Source of the DNA: Prevotella sp. | GTDB lineage: Bacteria; Bacteroidota; Bacteroidia; Bacteroidales; Bacteroidaceae | Direction: 5' to 3' | Assembly: GCA_017478025.1 (NCBI GenBank) | Contig: JAFVGZ010000039.1 | Coordinates: forward strand, 1-64,000 | DNA: 64,000 nt | Part shown: positions 62,668 through 64,000 of the stretch, one piece after another | How positions within the stretch are numbered: position 1 is the stretch's first letter | Layout: every line of letters begins with the position of its first letter | The notes under the pieces: generated by a model | Told to the model about the DNA's origin: nothing | Seen by the model: only the letters and a program-made list of their open reading frames with translations | Databases searched by the model: none | Made by a program: the position numbers and the translations under genes

Positions 62668-64000
62668 TTGACCGAAAAAGAGCGAATACTTTTACTGCGA
62701 CAACAGCTGAACGAGCATAACCGTCGCTACTACGTAGAGAACAATCCCATCATCTCTGACCAGGAGTATGATCTCATGATGCACGAGCTTCAGGATTTGG
62801 AGGCGCGGCACCCTGAGATGTATGATGCCTCGTCCCCTACCCTACACGTGGGAAGCGACCTGAAAGCCCCACGACAACTGTCGTTGTTTGGTGATGAGAA
62901 CACACCAGCGGAGCCTATTGACGGATTCCGAAAGGTGGTGCATCGCTACCCAATGCTCTCATTGGCCAACACCTATAACCGCGAGGACATAGAGGAATGG
63001 TATGGGCAAGTGAGCAGAGGACTTAATGGCGAGCCGTTTGACGTGTGCTGCGAATTGAAATACGACGGGCTGTCTATCTCGCTGACCTATCGCAACGGAC
63101 AGATGGTACAGGCTGTGACGCGAGGTGACGGAGTGCAGGGAGACGATGTTACTGAGAACGTGAAGTATATCAAGCAGATAGCCCAGCAGCTGCCCCCAGG
63201 GAACTATCCGCAGGAGTTTGAGGTGAGAGGCGAAGTGTTGTTACCCTGGAAGGACTTTGAGGAGCTGCAGGAGGAGCGCGCCGAATGGGGTGAGCCGGCA
63301 TTTGCCAATCCGCGCAATGCGGCATCGGGGACATTGAAGCTCCAGCTCGTGAAGAATCCTCAGAAGACAAAGGATAAGACTAAGAATGATCACATCCGCA
63401 TATCGCTCGGACATCTGGATGCCTATCTTTACTACCTGCTGGGAGATAATGTCAGCGGCGACACCCACAAGGAGCGCATAGAGCAATGTGCCGCATGGGG
63501 ATTGAAGACAGGTGAATCCACTACCCTTGCGCATACGCTGGACGATGTGATGAGCTTCATAGAGCATTGGGACACAGCACGCAAGGAATACCGAGTGGCT
63601 ACTGACGGCGTGGTGCTGAAAGTGAACTCCATCAGCCAGCAGCAACGCCTGGGATATACAGCCAAGAGTCCGCGATGGGCTATAGCATACAAATATAAGG
63701 CTGAGCGAGCACGTACACGCCTGTTGAATGTGACGTATCAGGTAGGACGCACGGGAGCCATCACGCCTGTTGCCAACATGGAGCCGGTACAGCTGGCAGG
63801 AACGAAGGTAAAACGAGCCACTCTGAACAATGAGGACTTCATTCGCTCGTTTAATCTGCATGAGGGCGATTACGTATATATAGAAAAAGGTGGAGAGATA
63901 ATCCCGAAGATAGTAGGTGTGGATGAGGAGAGCCGTAGTGAAGAAGCTTCTCCTATCCGCTTCATCACGGTATGCCCGGAATGCGGTACGCCCCTCAGAC
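62668..64000 (+). CDS. NAD-dependent DNA ligase, 3' end outside the window
   Basis: About 444 residues visible from a TTG (62668); a stop 21 bp upstream and no ATG before Met38 make TTG the best start. The adenylation domain has the nucleophile Lys131 in CELKYDGLSIS, with upstream YYVENNPIISDQEYD and HRYPMLSLANTYN. The OB fold and the start of the Cys4 zinc finger (CPECGTP) are reached at the edge. LigA seals nicks in replication and repair. It lies 33 bp after the AAA relic and has no promoter box of its own in that gap. Confidence 0.97.
   Translation, partial: MTEKERILLLRQQLNEHNRRYYVENNPIISDQEYDLMMHELQDLEARHPEMYDASSPTLHVGSDLKAPRQLSLFGDENTPAEPIDGFRKVVHRYPMLSLANTYNREDIEEWYGQVSRGLNGEPFDVCCELKYDGLSISLTYRNGQMVQAVTRGDGVQGDDVTENVKYIKQIAQQLPPGNYPQEFEVRGEVLLPWKDFEELQEERAEWGEPAFANPRNAASGTLKLQLVKNPQKTKDKTKNDHIRISLGHLDAYLYYLLGDNVSGDTHKERIEQCAAWGLKTGESTTLAHTLDDVMSFIEHWDTARKEYRVATDGVVLKVNSISQQQRLGYTAKSPRWAIAYKYKAERARTRLLNVTYQVGRTGAITPVANMEPVQLAGTKVKRATLNNEDFIRSFNLHEGDYVYIEKGGEIIPKIVGVDEESRSEEASPIRFITVCPECGTPLR

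Noticed and set aside
1..64000. tRNA, rRNA, tmRNA or insertion sequence
   Set aside because: No T-loop or cloverleaf pattern, no rRNA-like stretch and no transposase was recognised on either strand by reading; a covariance-model search was not possible here.

Overview
The window is chromosomal DNA of a Bacteroidales bacterium, most likely a Prevotella-type (Prevotellaceae) genome. The evidence is the TAnnTTTG -7 promoter elements with a TTTG-like -33 box, the lack of Shine-Dalgarno sequences before most genes, and the families present: DUF4923, a type IX secretion plug protein, DUF2723/GT117, GH97 and GH115 glycosidases, a C10 peptidase, a prolyl tripeptidyl peptidase, and an outer-membrane barrel with a Gly/Arg-rich tail. 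I see no rRNA, tRNA, CRISPR array, prophage or intact insertion sequence. The gene content is mostly core metabolism and envelope biology, and the accessory signal sits mainly between genes.

Layout. 0-11 kb, minus strand: a HAD phosphatase and a TPR membrane protein; DUF4923; three histidine-kinase-like genes behind an AsmA-like protein; and a GH115 glucuronidase. 11-17.6 kb, plus strand: GH97, then a TonB-motor operon (ExbB-like, small membrane protein, two ExbD), then thyA, folA and a tRNA methyltransferase. 17.7-29.1 kb, minus strand: pyruvate:ferredoxin oxidoreductase, an AAA_14 ATPase, then the run glyA-map-tsaD-pncC-DUF3822-rsmD-T9SS plug. 29.1-30.7 kb is a gene-poor, repeat-rich AT island. 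30.7-35 kb holds a VanX-like dipeptidase and a large outer-membrane barrel protein. 35.3-38 kb, plus strand: an FAD oxidoreductase, a LolA-like protein and a thioesterase. 38-49 kb is a long minus-strand run: cysE, an RNA methyltransferase, a tripeptidyl peptidase, purD, a DedA protein, a DUF2723 glycosyltransferase, a polysaccharide deacetylase and queH. 49.8-55.4 kb, plus strand: rsfS, ftsH, cdsA, a LolD-like ABC ATPase and a split chromate transporter. 55.4-61.3 kb, minus strand: TonB, trmB, ilvE and a secreted C10 protease. The window ends with an AAA-ATPase relic directly upstream of ligA, which runs off the edge.

The strongest unusual signals are: (1) five promoters (GH115, GH97, cysE, rsfS, C10 peptidase) that share not only -33/-7 boxes 20 bp apart but also much of the spacer sequence; (2) 22-bp tandem repeats at several loci, which at the C10 peptidase multiply the start-codon region and create overlapping upstream ORFs; (3) a 160-bp MITE-like palindrome and four copies of a 19-bp palindrome, one of them immediately upstream of a start codon; (4) a kinase cluster in which one member has Arg instead of the phospho-accepting His and another is only an ATPase domain; (5) an AAA ATPase relic that kept its promoter and may now feed ligA; (6) a promoter-borne 33-codon ORF upstream of glyA. 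I did not identify a clearly new multi-gene defence or metabolic system.
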